A DNA stretch of 64,000 nucleotides from Varanus komodoensis (Eukaryota; Chordata; Lepidosauria; Squamata; Varanidae). A program made the translations under genes and the position numbers. Of this stretch, positions 46,526 through 58,384 are shown piece after piece; the first letter of the stretch is position 1; the number at the start of each line of letters is the position of its first letter. The notes under the pieces were generated by a model. The model saw only the letters and a list, made by a program, of their open reading frames with translations, had not been told where the DNA came from and made no database searches. Location: the NCBI RefSeq assembly GCF_004798865.1, contig NW_025336599.1, positions 1,421,621 through 1,485,620 of the forward strand. The letters run 5' to 3'.

Positions 46526-47433
46526 TGCCTATGGGGAGTTTCGGTTTCTGAGGCAAGGAGGCTGTGCAGAGTTATTTATTCGTTTATTTTTGCAAAATAC
46601 AGTGGCTACATTGGCACGTGTCCGTAAGGGGTCATGCAACTTTTTGGACTTGTTTGCCAAGCTGGGAAGTGGCTACGCAGAACAGGGGCATCTTCAGCTT
46701 GAAACAGAAAGAAATATGCTGCTGCTCTCTCTGTCTTTCACAGCAGCGACGCTTCATTCTCCCCTGCCATTACCAGCTTGACTAAGAATTCTGCAGACTC
46801 AAAAAAGGCCATGTCCACCCAAGCTGCAGGGGTTCGACAAGGAAGGGTGTCCCTGCAGACTCTACTCCGCTAGCCGAACAGCTACAGGGGGTGGTGCTCA
46901 TCTCCATTTCTAAGGCCAAGAGGCAGCGCTGTCCGAAGAGGTTCCCATGGTCATGTGCCCACCATGATGTCACGGGGCGCAGTTTCCTCCCCACCAAAGT
47001 GGCATCTATTTATCTACTCACATCACATGCTTCCGAATTGCTAGGTTGCTGGGAGCTGGGACAAGGCAGCAGGAACTCACCCTGTCGCATGGCTCTGAAC
47101 CGCCGGCCCTTCGGTCTGCAGCCCAGCAGCTCAGCAGTTGCGCTGGCTCTGCCAGCAGCAACTCTTTCATGTTCCTACGCGAGCATTCGGCAAAAATGGC
47201 CGAATCGTGTGCCACTCTTCGCCACTGCAGTAATTAAGCAGGGAGGCCAGGAAACAGCTTAGTTGGAATGATTTTATGACAAATGACCAAAAACGTATCA
47301 ACCAGCCCTGCAAAAGCGCCCCAAGTCCCTGAAGCTCAATCAATGCAAGAGAGGCGGCAACTTTCACCGATGGCGCCGTTCACTCACTCGCGATGCTGCT
47401 TGACTCTCATGACAGGCAGTTTTCCTTCATTAA

Positions 47434-47435
<2 letters not shown>
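46526..47435. other. Unassigned noncoding sequence
   Basis: No gene. 47,080-47,230 is moderately CpG-rich without an exon that I recognise. Confidence 0.45.

Positions 47436-47477
<42 letters not shown>
47436..47477. repeat. (CA)n microsatellite
   Basis: About 21 uninterrupted CA dinucleotides. Confidence 0.97.
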
Positions 47478-47480
<3 letters not shown>

Positions 47481-47599
47481 CGAGAGAAGGGGGAGGCAGT
47501 CATATGGGTCGGAAGAAAATTGCTTGCAAGAAAGTTCATATTATACATTATGTATACTCAGATACATATATTTAGGTAGCATTTGAAAAAAAAAACAAT

Positions 47600-48160
47600 T
47601 GGTATGAATTTCCATGCTAAGCAAAGACTGGATATATTTTCAAAATCTGAAATGAACAAAAGATTAAAAAGATAAACTGAGAGATACAGTGATGAACAGA
47701 TGTGCCCATATCTAACAGGGCATTTTGTCCCTATTTAATGTTGTAGGTGCTGCTTTAACTCGCATTATATTGTGTTCTTCTCACAGAAATCATGCGTTTA
47801 TACAGATAATTACACAATCAGACATATGTGGAATATGATATGTTAGTGTGTGCACACAAAAGACAGTCTCTAAGCATTGCAGTGACACCATTGTGAATGG
47901 CTGGGGCACACAATGCTTTCCAGAATCCATTTATCTGTCCAGGAACCTGACTTTTCTGATCCATTCTCGCAATCTCTCTCACGGAACCAGCACACTCACT
48001 AAATGAATGAGATCAGACAGCAGCATCCAATAATCTCAGAGCTGCTGGAGAGTTGGATGACATCCAAATTCTATTTCAATGCATCACTTTAGCATTATAA
48101 ATGACAAATCAATAATTTTAATATTTCTCCCTTCTAATGCATTCTAGCAGTAAACCAGTG
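47600..48160. promoter_or_regulatory. Candidate conserved noncoding block
   Basis: Repeat-free AT-rich sequence with TACAGATAATTACACAATC and AATCAATAATTTTAATATTTC. It has the same texture as the blocks at 16.8 and 43.6 kb. Evidence is composition only. Confidence 0.22.
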
Positions 48161-48175
48161 GAGCCTGTGAGCTTC

Positions 48176-48185
48176 AATAAATAAA

Positions 48186-48220
<35 letters not shown>
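48176..48220. repeat. (AAAT)n(AAGT)n microsatellite
   Basis: Two or three AAATA units are followed by about nine AAGT units. The AAAT prefix suggests that it grew from a LINE or SINE tail. Confidence 0.93.
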
Positions 48221-49800
48221 CCAACCCTCCACCTTTAACATAATGGAATATAAAACTTTTAACAAAACAATACATGAAGAATAAGGACAGAGAGTGCAAT
48301 CCAGGAAAAGAAACAAATGCCTCCTCTCTAAGGACAAACTCTGACCAGTGACAATCCCAAAGTGGAGGGCACGCACCGTGTCTACATGGTGCCACCTAGG
48401 CCAATAATGCCTTCTGTGCCTCCAGATGATATACTATCCGAACATTAAACAGAAACTAACTAGAGCGCCTCCCCTCCACCACCACCCCAGTTTACTATCA
48501 GGGCAGAATTCTTTCCCTATGTACCCCAGTACCGCTGTGACAGCTGTGAAAGTGAAAGTGCACCTTCTTATCACAGCCACATCTTATCCAAGAAAATTCC
48601 TTCTCAAAAAAACAAGTCTCGAAATCTTCATCTCCTCAGGAGTTGGTCCTTTGTAATATTAAGGGGTCTCAACCATCCGTTTGAGACCAAATCTCTTCCA
48701 GATGTGTAGCTTGCTAACAGGGACAGTGCCTGGCAAGATACTGTTGCTGTCAAAATTCACCCCACCCCAACTGTGGTAAGAACCACAGCTAATCAGAGGG
48801 GAAGATGGGAAGTCGGTGGAGGGAGGCGACATCAATGTCCCTGCTACTAATACAAGCCATCCCATCTCCCCATCCCCATCTCCTATACAGTGTTGCACCT
48901 CTGTGAGCCCTGGATCTGTGAGTGAGATATTCCCTGTAAAATACGCCAACATTTTGCAATGTCCCTCTGAAAAATATTAGTGACATGGCGAAATCTTAAA
49001 TTACACTTTTGATGGCCATGCGGCAATTTATGCTTCGTCAGCAAAAGATCAGCTGCTTTCCCTGGGGCACCTTTCCTTCCTCAGACTGCCAGCCCTGCTT
49101 CCTCAGGGTCCCTATCCGTAGGCTTTCCCCCTACTGCTCTCCTGTATCTCAACACTAAAAACAAATCAAGAAACTCCACATAGTGCATAACATCCAAGGG
49201 TAAGCCACAGTTCCGAGTGTGAACTGACAAATCTCAGGTATGACTCTCTGCCTGTAGTTAGTCTGCAAACTAAGGTACGTTCGGGCACAACTCCATCCAC
49301 GTTAGGATAGTCAAAAGTGCCCTGCGCCCTAAAAAACCATTCTCATTATATCAAAAGTATTGAACTGAATATTAACATCTCTTGAACTTATTAGAAAAAC
49401 TTTTCTGCATCTGCTGGGAAAATGTCATTGCCACCAACTCTGAAGATGAAAAATAAGGAGATTTTCAGAATACTAAAATTTTCTTTTTCATGTGTATTCA
49501 TGACAAAGTTGACTCTTGGGAACACGCTTTGGCCCTTACTCTGTAAAACTGATTATGACACTTAGACCTGTTCCTTACATCAAGCTACTTCAGCCAAATC
49601 ATCCAGAAAATGACTTGGGTTGTATTTACCTTCTCTCAGCCAGTGTTTGACCAAACTTCCATCGAGGTCCATTCCTCTGGAACATTATCATCAAATGGCC
49701 TGAACTCCATATCGGGGATGTATAGGAAAAGTGCTTCAGGACATCTTCAACATCCCCCAGAATTTGCCCACTGCGGACTTCCCAGAGCCAAATGTAGGTG
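48221..49800. other. Unassigned noncoding sequence
   Basis: No gene or transposon recognised. Confidence 0.45.
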
Positions 49801-49804
49801 CAAA

Positions 49805-50200
49805 TGCAGTCTGTGGTCAAAGTCTACATTTCTGAGTTTGCAATGCAGTTTGCAAAGCAAGAGCAACCACAAAGAGAAATGTGTTCAAGAAATGTGTATT
49901 ACGGAAAGTGTAGTTCTAGGAAAAGCCTACAAGTATGTTCATCAATGGAAGCAAATTAATGCATGCTTAAAATGTGCATAATGGAAGTGCTCATTCCAAA
50001 AAAAGGTAAATAGGTATGCACAAATTTTTGAATAACAAGAAAGAATAAGAAAAACAGGAAGGAAGGAAGGAAGGAAGGAAGGAAGGAAGGAAGGAAGGAA
50101 GGAAAAACTTCCAATTTCATATGGCCACCCGCTGGAATAAATGTTGCGGTGGAATTTGCATAAGTTTAACCAGTTTCTCTGATTCACACATCCCTAGTTC
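49805..50200 (+). repeat. Candidate TGCACA-family copy with internal (GGAA)n
   Basis: GAAATGTGTATTACGGAAAG, CTAGGAAAAGCCTAC, GTTCATCAATGGAAGC and AAAATGTGCATAATGG align with the minus-strand segment near 26.87 kb. A (GGAA)n microsatellite of about 48 bp occupies 50,056-50,104. The segment closes at CACACATCCCTAG near 50,190, as two other copies do. I infer one element carrying a grown microsatellite. Confidence 0.38.
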
Positions 50201-50305
50201 ATAGTGACTTAAGTATCACTTTCCTTTATTTGTATACAATTGAGTTTTTTAATAAAATCCACAGAGTCATGAAATCAATAGTGCAAACTTGGAAGTGTAT
50301 ACATG

Positions 50306-50540
50306 GAGGGGCCAGTGTGGTGCTGCAGTTAAGAGTGCAGGGCTGGGACTCAGGAGACCTGGGTTCAAGTCCCTCACTCAGCCATGGAACATACTGGGTG
50401 ACTTGGGACCAGTCATGGACTCTCAGCCTAGCCTACCTCCCAGGGTTGTTGTGAGAATGATATTGAAAGCAGGAGGAGAATAATGTAAGCAACTTTGAGT
50501 GCCCTGGAAGTAACAAAAAATGGGATATAAATATAACACA
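50306..50540 (+). mobile_element. tRNA-derived SINE
   Basis: GGCCAGTGTGGTGCTGCAG is the head. CTGGGTTCAAGTCCCTCACT is a good pol III B-box-like sequence. GACTCTCAGCCTAGCCTACC, CAGGGTTGTTGTGAGAATG and ATGGGATATAAATATAAC complete the body. Less decayed than the copy at 37.27 kb. Confidence 0.9.
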
Positions 50541-50546
50541 CACAAC

Positions 50547-50622
50547 ATTGTTGTAAACCGCCCCGAGGCTTCGGCGAATGGGGCGGCATAAAAATGTTTT
50601 AATAAATAAATAAATAAACAAA
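50547..50622 (+). mobile_element. L2 3' tail fragment
   Basis: TTGTAAACCGCCCCGAGGC, TTCGGCGAATGGGGCGGC, then an (AATAA)n tail. It matches the L2 tails at 11.73 and 58.33 kb and sits directly behind a SINE. Confidence 0.85.
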
Positions 50623-51867
50623 CACAATATGTACTGGTTGTGTTCAAGTGAGCTGTGTTGAGCTCTTCAAAAGAAAAGGACAGTAATCCATGTTTCTTCT
50701 TGGCATCTCTCAGCCCAATCATTCTTTGCTCAGCAATTGTTCCCAATATGTGATAGCAAGGAGTGAATTGTACTTCTGAGCACTAACTCAGACAAGCTGT
50801 GTTATTCAAAGATTAAATACAAGCAGCACTTAAGTGCTGACTTCATTAAACTGAAGCATCCAGACTGAAGCATCCAGGGCTCCACTGGAACTTGCAAAGG
50901 ACGGTAGCAAAACTCTCCCACTTTCTGAAAATACAGGCAGGAAAGGGAAAAAGTAAGAGGAAAATTCTGTCCTGTCCTGTTTTCAAGGAGATGCCAACAT
51001 GAAGAAATTATCTCTTTTGAAACTGATTAGCCCATGTTGCAGGGATCTCCTGATGGTGGTCTGGACTGAAAGTTGGCAGGGCAACTTCCTTCTTCTCCTC
51101 CATCTCCTTCTCCTCCATCATCCATTCCTGTCAGTTCTATCAGCTTGAGGGCTGAAGGAGCTTTTTTCCTCCAGGGGAACTTGATTCGAGGAGATCCAAA
51201 CCTTCCCTCAGCCCACCCTAGACTGCCTTGTTTATTTTAGTTCGAAGCTGCTTTACATGTTCTCAGTCATGCATGTGTTTCAACCTTCTTCTTTGTCATC
51301 CTGTGATGTGTTTATTTTTTTTAAAGAATGACCAAATGATAATTTATATTTATTTCCGTATGCATTTTCACAATATACACCTTCCCATTTTGTACACAAG
51401 CAACATTCCATTCTTTATGTATTTGTTCAAACAAGTATTTCATAGCTGACGTATTTTTAAGTCATTTCACCTTGTAGTCAAAGTTTGGTTGATTTTGATT
51501 TTTCTGTTAAGCCAAGCATGACATCACAACATCAAAAGAAGTGTGAAAACCAGAGGACAACTAGGCGCCACTTTGGGAATCACCTTGGGATGTATCATTT
51601 TTGCCTTTACTGTTGACTGAGGATGGAGTGAAATGTAGGATTCTGCTCTCTCGCATGTGAGGTACCATACCGTCCTATTTGTTCTGAAGTTGTGCTATGT
51701 CCTATTGTCATCAATGGATGTTCAGTCTTAGACTTGTATGTGTGGCAGTTGTTGGCATCACAGCATGTGGACATGTTTTGAAAAGCAAAGCCCAGCCAAC
51801 CAACCAACCAAAGTCAAGCCAACCCAAGGGCCATGGGACACAACAACTGCTTCACCATCATACACGT
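50623..51867. other. Unassigned noncoding sequence
   Basis: No gene. A pyrimidine-rich tract lies near 51,085-51,125. A CCAACCAACCAACC run is near 51,797-51,811. Confidence 0.45.
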
Positions 51868-51945
51868 GGTGTCCTGCACCAGCAGGGGGTTGGACTCGAT
51901 GGCCTTCATGGCCCCTTCCAACTCGACTATTCCATGATTCTATGA
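51868..51945 (+). mobile_element. CR1 LINE 3' tail fragment
   Basis: GTCCTGCACCAGCAGGGGG, TTGGACTCGATGGCCTTCAT, CCCCTTCCAACTCGAC and ATTCCATGATTCTATGA form the standard CR1 terminus of the ATTCTATG type. Confidence 0.9.
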
Positions 51946-52544
51946 CAATTTCAGTTCAGACACGAATCGTCTTTGTGAACCCTTCTTCACCTGCCTTCTC
52001 CCAAACATACACAGAAATATTATGAACTGACTCTTAACACTGCCATCGATATGCCTTGGAGACCAGGAGCTGGCTCAGAAGTTCACTGTGCTTAACAGGG
52101 CTGGCTCACTAGCAAGAATGAAGTGCCAAATGCATGATGGGCTACGACTGCAATCTTGCACGCTGTTCAACTGCTTCAGCCCTACTGAGTTTAAGAAAAG
52201 TACTCCGAGGACAGAGCTGGGATGTGGAATTCAGAATGGTCGCCTCTGCCCTCCCAGGAGTGACCTTGGAGATGGCATTTGGAGGGCATTCTGGGCAAGA
52301 GGAGGAGCTAGCAACACTCTGAACAACTTGGGTCCTGGTAGTGCGTTACTCTCTTCTTCTCTTGCTCCAGGACAAAAAATCTGAATGGCCAAACTGCAGG
52401 GAGGGAGGGAGGGAGCGGGAGAGGCCCAGGAGCAACCACCAGGCTCCCTCAGAGCACCACTGGACGCCTCCAAGTCATGGGGTGCTGGCGGCCCCTCTCC
52501 CATCACAGTGCCCAGGAACGGCCAGTTTGTATGCTTACCGTAAT
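51946..52544. other. Unassigned noncoding sequence
   Basis: No gene recognised. A small GGGA run is near 52,398-52,413. The last bases before the L1 include its target duplication, AATGAAGG at 52,545-52,552. Confidence 0.5.
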
Positions 52545-53338
52545 AATGAAGGTGTGGGGGGAGGACTTCCGGTTGGCGTCGTGGTGAGACAGCTGTGAAG
52601 AGCGGGGGCTCCCATTATCACACTGGTATCTGTTCGACAGAGAGCCATGGGAGGCTCATCTAAGCCCTGTCGGGGCAAAGATTAGATTGTCCGAGCATTC
52701 TTCTGGTTGGTGTGGGGCAGCAACTCCACATTTACTGGGAGAAATTCGGGCTCTTCTCAATCGAAGAACACAGGGGAGAGATCAGCTCCCTGCAAGCCAT
52801 AGACGACCGGATAAATAGCATAGAATAGCTAGAAGTTCATCAGACCTGCTGGGTGAGCATTTCTATTTTTTTTTTTTCTTCAATATTACTCGTGAAAGAG
52901 CTGCAGCAGTCACTAATTGGCATAAAGGAGAAAGGAAGCCCCTTTGATGGAGGGAACAATTTCTCCTCCCCCCACAGAGTTTTAAGCGGCGACTGATCTG
53001 GGGGAGAGGGATTGAGACTATGTTTTTTGGAAAAGTTTGAGGCTGGAGAGAAAGCCCTCCTTTTTCTAATCTCCCCAAGGGTGAAGAATCAGAAAAAATA
53101 ATTACTGTGGTATAAGTGATAGAAGAACAAAGCTCACTAAGCGGCCATTTTTTGGAACCCTTCTTCCAAACAATTTTTGTGCCAGAAATAACATTTGTGA
53201 CGTCATTTAAAGACAAAAATAGCTCTTTGCTGCCACCCTGTGGTTATTGGATTTATAGCAAGTCTTTACTTTTTTTTCCTCGTCTTCTCTATTTTTTTGT
53301 TGTTGTCTTGTAATTTTCGGCAAATAAAAATTATCATC

Positions 53339-54021
53339 ATGAAAAACATACATTCTTCCTCCTCTTCGGCTCCTACATCAGCTGCTCAGAGCTTAAAGCG
53401 GCAGATGTTGAAAAATATCAAAAAGAGCTACAAATGACTCTTTTGGCAATACAGACATCCTTAACAGCTTTGCAAGTATCCTAAGGGGCGATGTCAACAC
53501 GACAGGAAAGCATTTCAACTGAACAAAGAGAACATCTTGACAAACTGGATAATTCTATTAAGGAGGTATCAACCCAATTGGTGGATGTTCGACCTAAAAC
53601 TGAACAGAATGCGCAAAAAATACAACAAGCGCATGAGAAACTTGAAACTGTAGATAAAGAGACACAATTCATAAAGCAAACAAACAAGTCACTATGGGAT
53701 TCACTTGTTATACTAAGGATGAAGAAGATACCAAACTATTTGAGAGAGATTATGTTTAAGTGGCGAATGACAGAAGGAATATTTTTCACCTGGAACTTTA
53801 CAAGATATAAATTGGACCCGATTTTTAAGGCACATGAAAAGGAGGAGGAATAGATGTTGAACCAATGGAACTAACATCATATCATTCTGAGGAAGGAGAA
53901 ATAGTGAATATTGACTTACAACAAGAAGTACAGACACTAGAAGCGGACACTGATTTACAACAAGAAGTACAGATACTGAAAACAAAGGAAGAGAGAAGAG
54001 GTAGAGGTGTAAAGAAGAAAT
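53339..54021 (+). pseudogene. L1 ORF1 remnant
   Basis: The likely start is the ATG at 53,339 (MKNIHSSSSSAPTSAAQSLK). The frame stops at about 53,437 and resumes in another frame. From 53,491 the coiled-coil part reads QREHLDKLDNSIKEVSTQLV and NAQKIQQAHEKLETVDKETQ. After MKKIPNYLRE it jumps to MFKWRMTEGIFFTWNFTRYK, so the RRM domain expected between them is missing. The C-terminus has a 39-bp direct repeat (DLQQEVQ twice, from 53,916 and 53,955) and ends RRGRGVKKK. ORF1p is the RNA-binding chaperone of L1 particles. Confidence 0.82.
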
Positions 54022-54099
54022 AAGAGAATTTTGTATTTTAAAGGGAATGATTTGCAAATGGGCTGGCACGCTTTTATGTGATATGAGAAGGCTAAGTCA

Positions 54100-55022
54100 C
54101 ATGGTTCTTTTTTAAGTCACTATATTAGAAAATCATTAATGTCAGTGTGGGAAAAAATTAAAGATACAATTGTATAATAAATTACTAAGATGGTTTTCGC
54201 CCATGGAAGCTTTTGTGTATCCAAATGCATTGAATTTTTGAAGAGATTAGAAGATATGATGACATTTTGGATAAAGATGGAGGACTGAAATTGAATTAAG
54301 AAATACAAGAACATGGAGCTGATATCTCTTGGTGGCATAAGGTTCAGATACAATCGAGATATGCTAAAGATTGTAAAGTGTGGGGTTTTTATAAGGACTT
54401 AACAGCGTTTGACCAAGTGATGCTTAAATCAGATGAGAAAATGATTAAAAGATTATATGACTTCTTACTTGATAGGAAAATGGAAGATGAACAGGTTAAG
54501 GAAACTATGATAACATGGGCACAAAATTGAATTAGAAAAGTGGCAAAAGCTGTGGGAGAGAAATATCAAGGTAACATTAGCAACTTCGTATAAAGAAAAC
54601 TTGTATAAAATGTATTATATATGGTATATGTCACCAAAAGGATTAGCTAAGGTGTTTTCAAATATGTCAAATGGATGTTGGATATGTAAACATAAATTGG
54701 GTATTTTTTATTATATGTGGTGGAGGAAATGTTACAAAAATCCTTAGCTTTTAAACCTGAAGTTTCTTTTTTATTAGGCATTATCCTGGAGGACATTAGT
54801 AAATAAGAAATGTATTTGATTTTACATGTAATCACTGCGGTGAGGATTGCATTCATTCAACAATGGAAAAGTGAAGAACTACCCACCGATGAACTGATTA
54901 AAAGATCCTGGACTGTGCCGAAATGGATAGACTGATTTTATCATTGAAGGAGAAGGAAGATACTGACTTCTGTCAAGCTTGGGAATCTTTTTATTATTGG
55001 CTAGAGAAACGGGATTTTGTAT
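54100..55022 (+). pseudogene. L1 ORF2 C-terminal remnant
   Basis: Across several frames it shows HKVQIQSRYAKDCKVWGFYK, the equivalent of YMSPKGLAKVFSNMSNGCWI, a WWRKC-like stretch, FLLGI-type remains and WESFYYWLEKRDFV. These follow the order of the L1 ORF2 C-terminal region downstream of RT (RWYLTPKRLAK...CWKC...MWWTC). Many stops and frame changes are present. The endonuclease and RT are absent. Confidence 0.82.
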
Positions 55023-55179
55023 AGATTTAAATATGTTTTTAAGTTATCATAAATGGAAAAAGAAGGGTGTGGGGGCTGACCCAGCGGGCTCGATGTTTTT
55101 GATGATGGATGTTGTTTGTAGTTTTTTTTTTTTTTAGGATTATAATTTCTCAAATAAAACTTATTTAAACAAATGAAGG

Positions 55180-55399
55180 GGGAAGAGGGGACCAGACTAC
55201 AAGCAAAGGCTTTGGCTGCTGCAGTGACTTTGATGTCTAATTGCATCGAACCCAGAATCCACCCCAGAAAACGCCATACGGGCCTTATTCATCTGACCTC
55301 AAAATGCCAGCATTCAAAAAACAAGCAAGCAAACATGTAGCTCTTTCTTTTGCTGAGCACAATTGCCAGCAAAAAAAGGAAAAAATTTTATACGTATTA
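55180..55399. other. Unassigned noncoding sequence
   Basis: Nothing recognised. Confidence 0.5.
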
Positions 55400-55640
55400 T
55401 GAAGGCAAACAAGCTGCACTGTCCACTACTTGGATGGCATATGAATTGGATTAACTTTCCTGATTATTCAAAGAAATGTTGTTTAATGACCTGCAATTAC
55501 TTTAATGGCTTTGAAATTCAGATGGTAAGAAAGCACTGTGTTTCTTTAAATGTACATTAAATATAAAATGCCTTTGATTGACTGTCATGAAAACCCCATT
55601 TTATTGCCATTTAAATTATTCAGAATCAATACCAGGCATT
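55400..55640. promoter_or_regulatory. Candidate conserved noncoding block
   Basis: Repeat-free AT-rich block with CATATGAATTGGATTAAC, TGCAATTACTTTAATGGC and GCCATTTAAATTATTCAG. The texture is that of a developmental enhancer. Untested. Confidence 0.28.
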
Positions 55641-56587
55641 AGTGGGAGCTGAGAAGCTTTAAAAAGACAGACACATCTAAAAGCATCCCCCACCCCATGA
55701 ATAACTGCACACAATTCTGAACATAATGGCTTGTTTGTCTGGGTAGCATTCTTCAAGGAAACAAATACACAATCAAAGCGTTTATTTCTCTGGAGAAAGA
55801 TAGCACTGAGGATCAAGCATTTTTTTATAATATATATTCATTTACAAATATCTGAGTTGAAGAAAGGGGAGCAAACAAGCACCTAGAATGACATGATTAA
55901 CTCTAAAGCCAAGTCAGTGCCCCCCAAATTGAGCAGGATGCATCCTGAAGACTCAGTCTCCCATGGCTCTGTCTCGAAAACCAATTTGAAAAAGGAAAAC
56001 ATGCAGCGAAAGAACGCTCAAATGTTCAATTTCCAACCCTTTCCCCAAACCCACAGAAGACTCCAAGATGATTTATTTCTAGTAACAACTTCTTGCTCAA
56101 GGGGTTAAAAATAGGACTGTAGGAAAGTTCAAGTTTGAAGAAATATTTGCAGAATCGGGACCAGAATGCAAGACGTGCCACGGCAAAAGACCACAAGCCC
56201 CAGTTCTATAAAATGGAAGGGGCGTCTGTCTTTGGGGCAATCAAATATATATTTAGAGAACATTCAATCCACCTCTTCTTTCTCAGATCTCAAGTGGAGT
56301 TATGTTAACAAGCAGAAGAAGGAACAAACACACCACAAAAGAGCCAGTGCCAGGAAAGATTGGACTGTGACCTGGAGAGGGCAAAGCTGAGCCCGTTCCC
56401 CCACAGCCACGATCCAACTGGAAGTGAGTCCCCACCTGTATTAGCCCACTGCTGAGGAAGACACATGTCCTTTGGCACCAGGGCTCGGCCTCGGGGAAGG
56501 TCCCAGGACAACAGTGCCCCCGTGGTTTGCCTTGCTTACCATTCAGTTACAAGATCAGAGAATCAAAATCCATTTCAGTTCACTTTT
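55641..56587. other. Unassigned noncoding sequence
   Basis: No gene or repeat recognised. Confidence 0.5.
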
Positions 56588-56760
56588 GAGTAGGGTTTAT
56601 GCAGCTCACACCTCCGAAGTGAACACAGATTTGAGTGCATACTTGAAACATGTGCATGAGAAAGTACACAATTTTTTAAATGCACTAATGAATGTGTTCT
56701 GTGCAAAGGGAGACGGCTGCATAGATTTCAAAGACATGAGTATCTGATCACAGCATTTGG
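56588..56760 (+). repeat. Possible TGCACA-family copy
   Basis: GAGTGCATACTTGAAAC, ATGTGCATGAGAAAGTACAC and AAATGCACTAATGAATGTG show the family vocabulary with similar spacing. It is short and its ends are unclear. Confidence 0.28.
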
Positions 56761-58261
56761 AAAAAATGTAAAGGAAATGAAGCAAAAATTGTTGTGCAAC
56801 ACCCCTCCCCTCCAACAAAAAAAGATCAAAATCTGATGGAGGCTCATGGTGAAAACAAGTCTGAGTTGGAATCGGGGGGAAACTGATGAGCTCCTGCTTC
56901 GCTTGAGCATGCACCTCTACGCACAACCCCGTTGTCCTCAAGCGGACGGACACGCTTGGCCTCTAAGCCAGCCTTGGAAGCCTGTGGCGATGGGGCGGCC
57001 CCGGCATCACCTCCCCAGCAGCTCCGCCGCCTGAGGCCCCCACTGTTGGAGCAGCAAGACAGAACCCCAGGGCCCCGCCTCATCGGTACCTACCCCGAGC
57101 CCGCCTTAATTATTTGCTCCTGAGCCCTCTCTTGGAAAGCCGTGCTTTAGCCTCTCGTTGGTTCCCCAGCCCAAGCATTCCTTGGCAATGCATCTGCCTC
57201 TCGTCCTTTGGCTTACGTCTGCTTAATGATGCGTTTCGACTGTGGCATCTCTCTCTGGCGCACTGGACACCGATCTGCCGGGATCAGACCTCGGCTACGG
57301 AATGCCGTGCAGTGAAGAGGGCTTTCCCAAATAAGTAAATAGATGGATGGATAGAGGACACCAGCTGGAATGTTCCCATTTAGTTTGCCCTTCCCCCTGT
57401 CCAGAAGAGTGCAATCAAATGCTCTCTGCCCCAGCTACTCAGCGACCAACCAGGAAGCACTCTTGGCCAAGGACACCAGCCGGGTGCGGAAGGGGCGGCT
57501 CCAGCCGAGGAGGAGGCGCAGTGATGCACGCGGAGGCCAGCCTTGCCATCTCACTGTCAGCTTCTCGCAATGTGCCTTTTCAAGCCCCGATTTGAATGTA
57601 AGCTGAATCAGGGCTTCCATATTTTTTTCTCCCCTCCCCCACATGCTCCGAAATGCCGTTCCTTGACATTTATTCATCTTTAGGAGTCCGTTCAAAATAT
57701 ATGTACCCCACTTCCCTGAAACTTCACAGAACTTGACAAAAGCAGATAGCAGCTCAGTCCTCCTTTCTCATAAACGAAACATCACAATGGGTTTCTTTCC
57801 TTCTAGCACACCTCACTGTAATAATAATCATCATAACAATAACAGTGGTAATAAAAACAATAAATAATGGTGCTCAAACACACATTATGCATTTTGGGAA
57901 AGCAATTTGTACTCAAGATGAGCTAAGCTGTTATTGTGCAAGCCGCACATGGATCATGCACTGGCAACGGAGCACATTTAAACAGAGCTACTGCGCGCCT
58001 TGGGAGAAAAGAGGAAGCGTTGTCTTGGGAGATGTTTCGGGAGAGCTGCTCAAAATACTGCTGCTGGGGTTTGGGCTTCCAGATGCAGGAGGGCTGCTGG
58101 TATCCCAGCGCACCTCTGGCCACTTCCCTACGGAGACAACACCTGGGGGGGACCTTCCATTTCCATCACAGGACCAGGAGGAGGGTCTGCACAAAATACA
58201 AGTGGGCTCTAAGGGAGATGACCAAGGAGCCTTCCTGGAGTGGCAGCACTATTGTGGACTT
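56761..58261. other. Unassigned sequence including a CpG-richer stretch
   Basis: 56,930-57,110 and 57,230-57,560 are locally GC- and CpG-rich (GATGGGGCGGCCCCGGC, GAAGGGGCGGCTCCAGCC). No exon, initiator or known promoter was identified. Frames of 60-160 codons on both strands show no recognised domain. Confidence 0.4.
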
Positions 58262-58384
58262 ATCCTCCAACTGTCCATCAATTATTTGTATTACGTTTTA
58301 TATTACTGTTCTGATTCATTTATGTAAGCCATCCAGAGGCTTCTGCGAAAGGACGGCATATAAATATTCTAAATAAATAAATAA
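58262..58384 (+). mobile_element. L2 3' tail fragment
   Basis: GTAAGCCATCCAGAGGCTTC, TGCGAAAGGACGGCATATAA and an (AAATA)n tail match the L2 ends at 11.73 and 50.55 kb. It is more diverged than the 50.55-kb copy. Confidence 0.8.

Larger units (their letters stand above)
52553..55171 (+). mobile_element. Internally deleted L1 LINE with target duplication
   Basis: The element keeps an L1-like 5' region (GAGGACTTCCGGTTGGCGTC near 52,561), pieces of ORF1, the far C-terminus of ORF2 and a 3' end with an AATAAAACTTATTTAAAC tail. AATGAAGG flanks it at 52,545-52,552 and 55,172-55,179, consistent with a target-site duplication. A full L1 is about 6-7 kb and this is 2.6 kb. The endonuclease and RT core are missing, so it lost its middle rather than its 5' end. 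I identify L1 from the ORF2 C-terminal motifs and from recalled squamate L1 ORF1 sequence. It cannot code for its own mobility. Confidence 0.88.

Noticed and set aside
50306-50540. A tRNA gene, from A- and B-box-like motifs
   Set aside because: The downstream body and tail match SINE copies at 37.27 and 62.31 kb, and no complete cloverleaf with acceptor stem is apparent.
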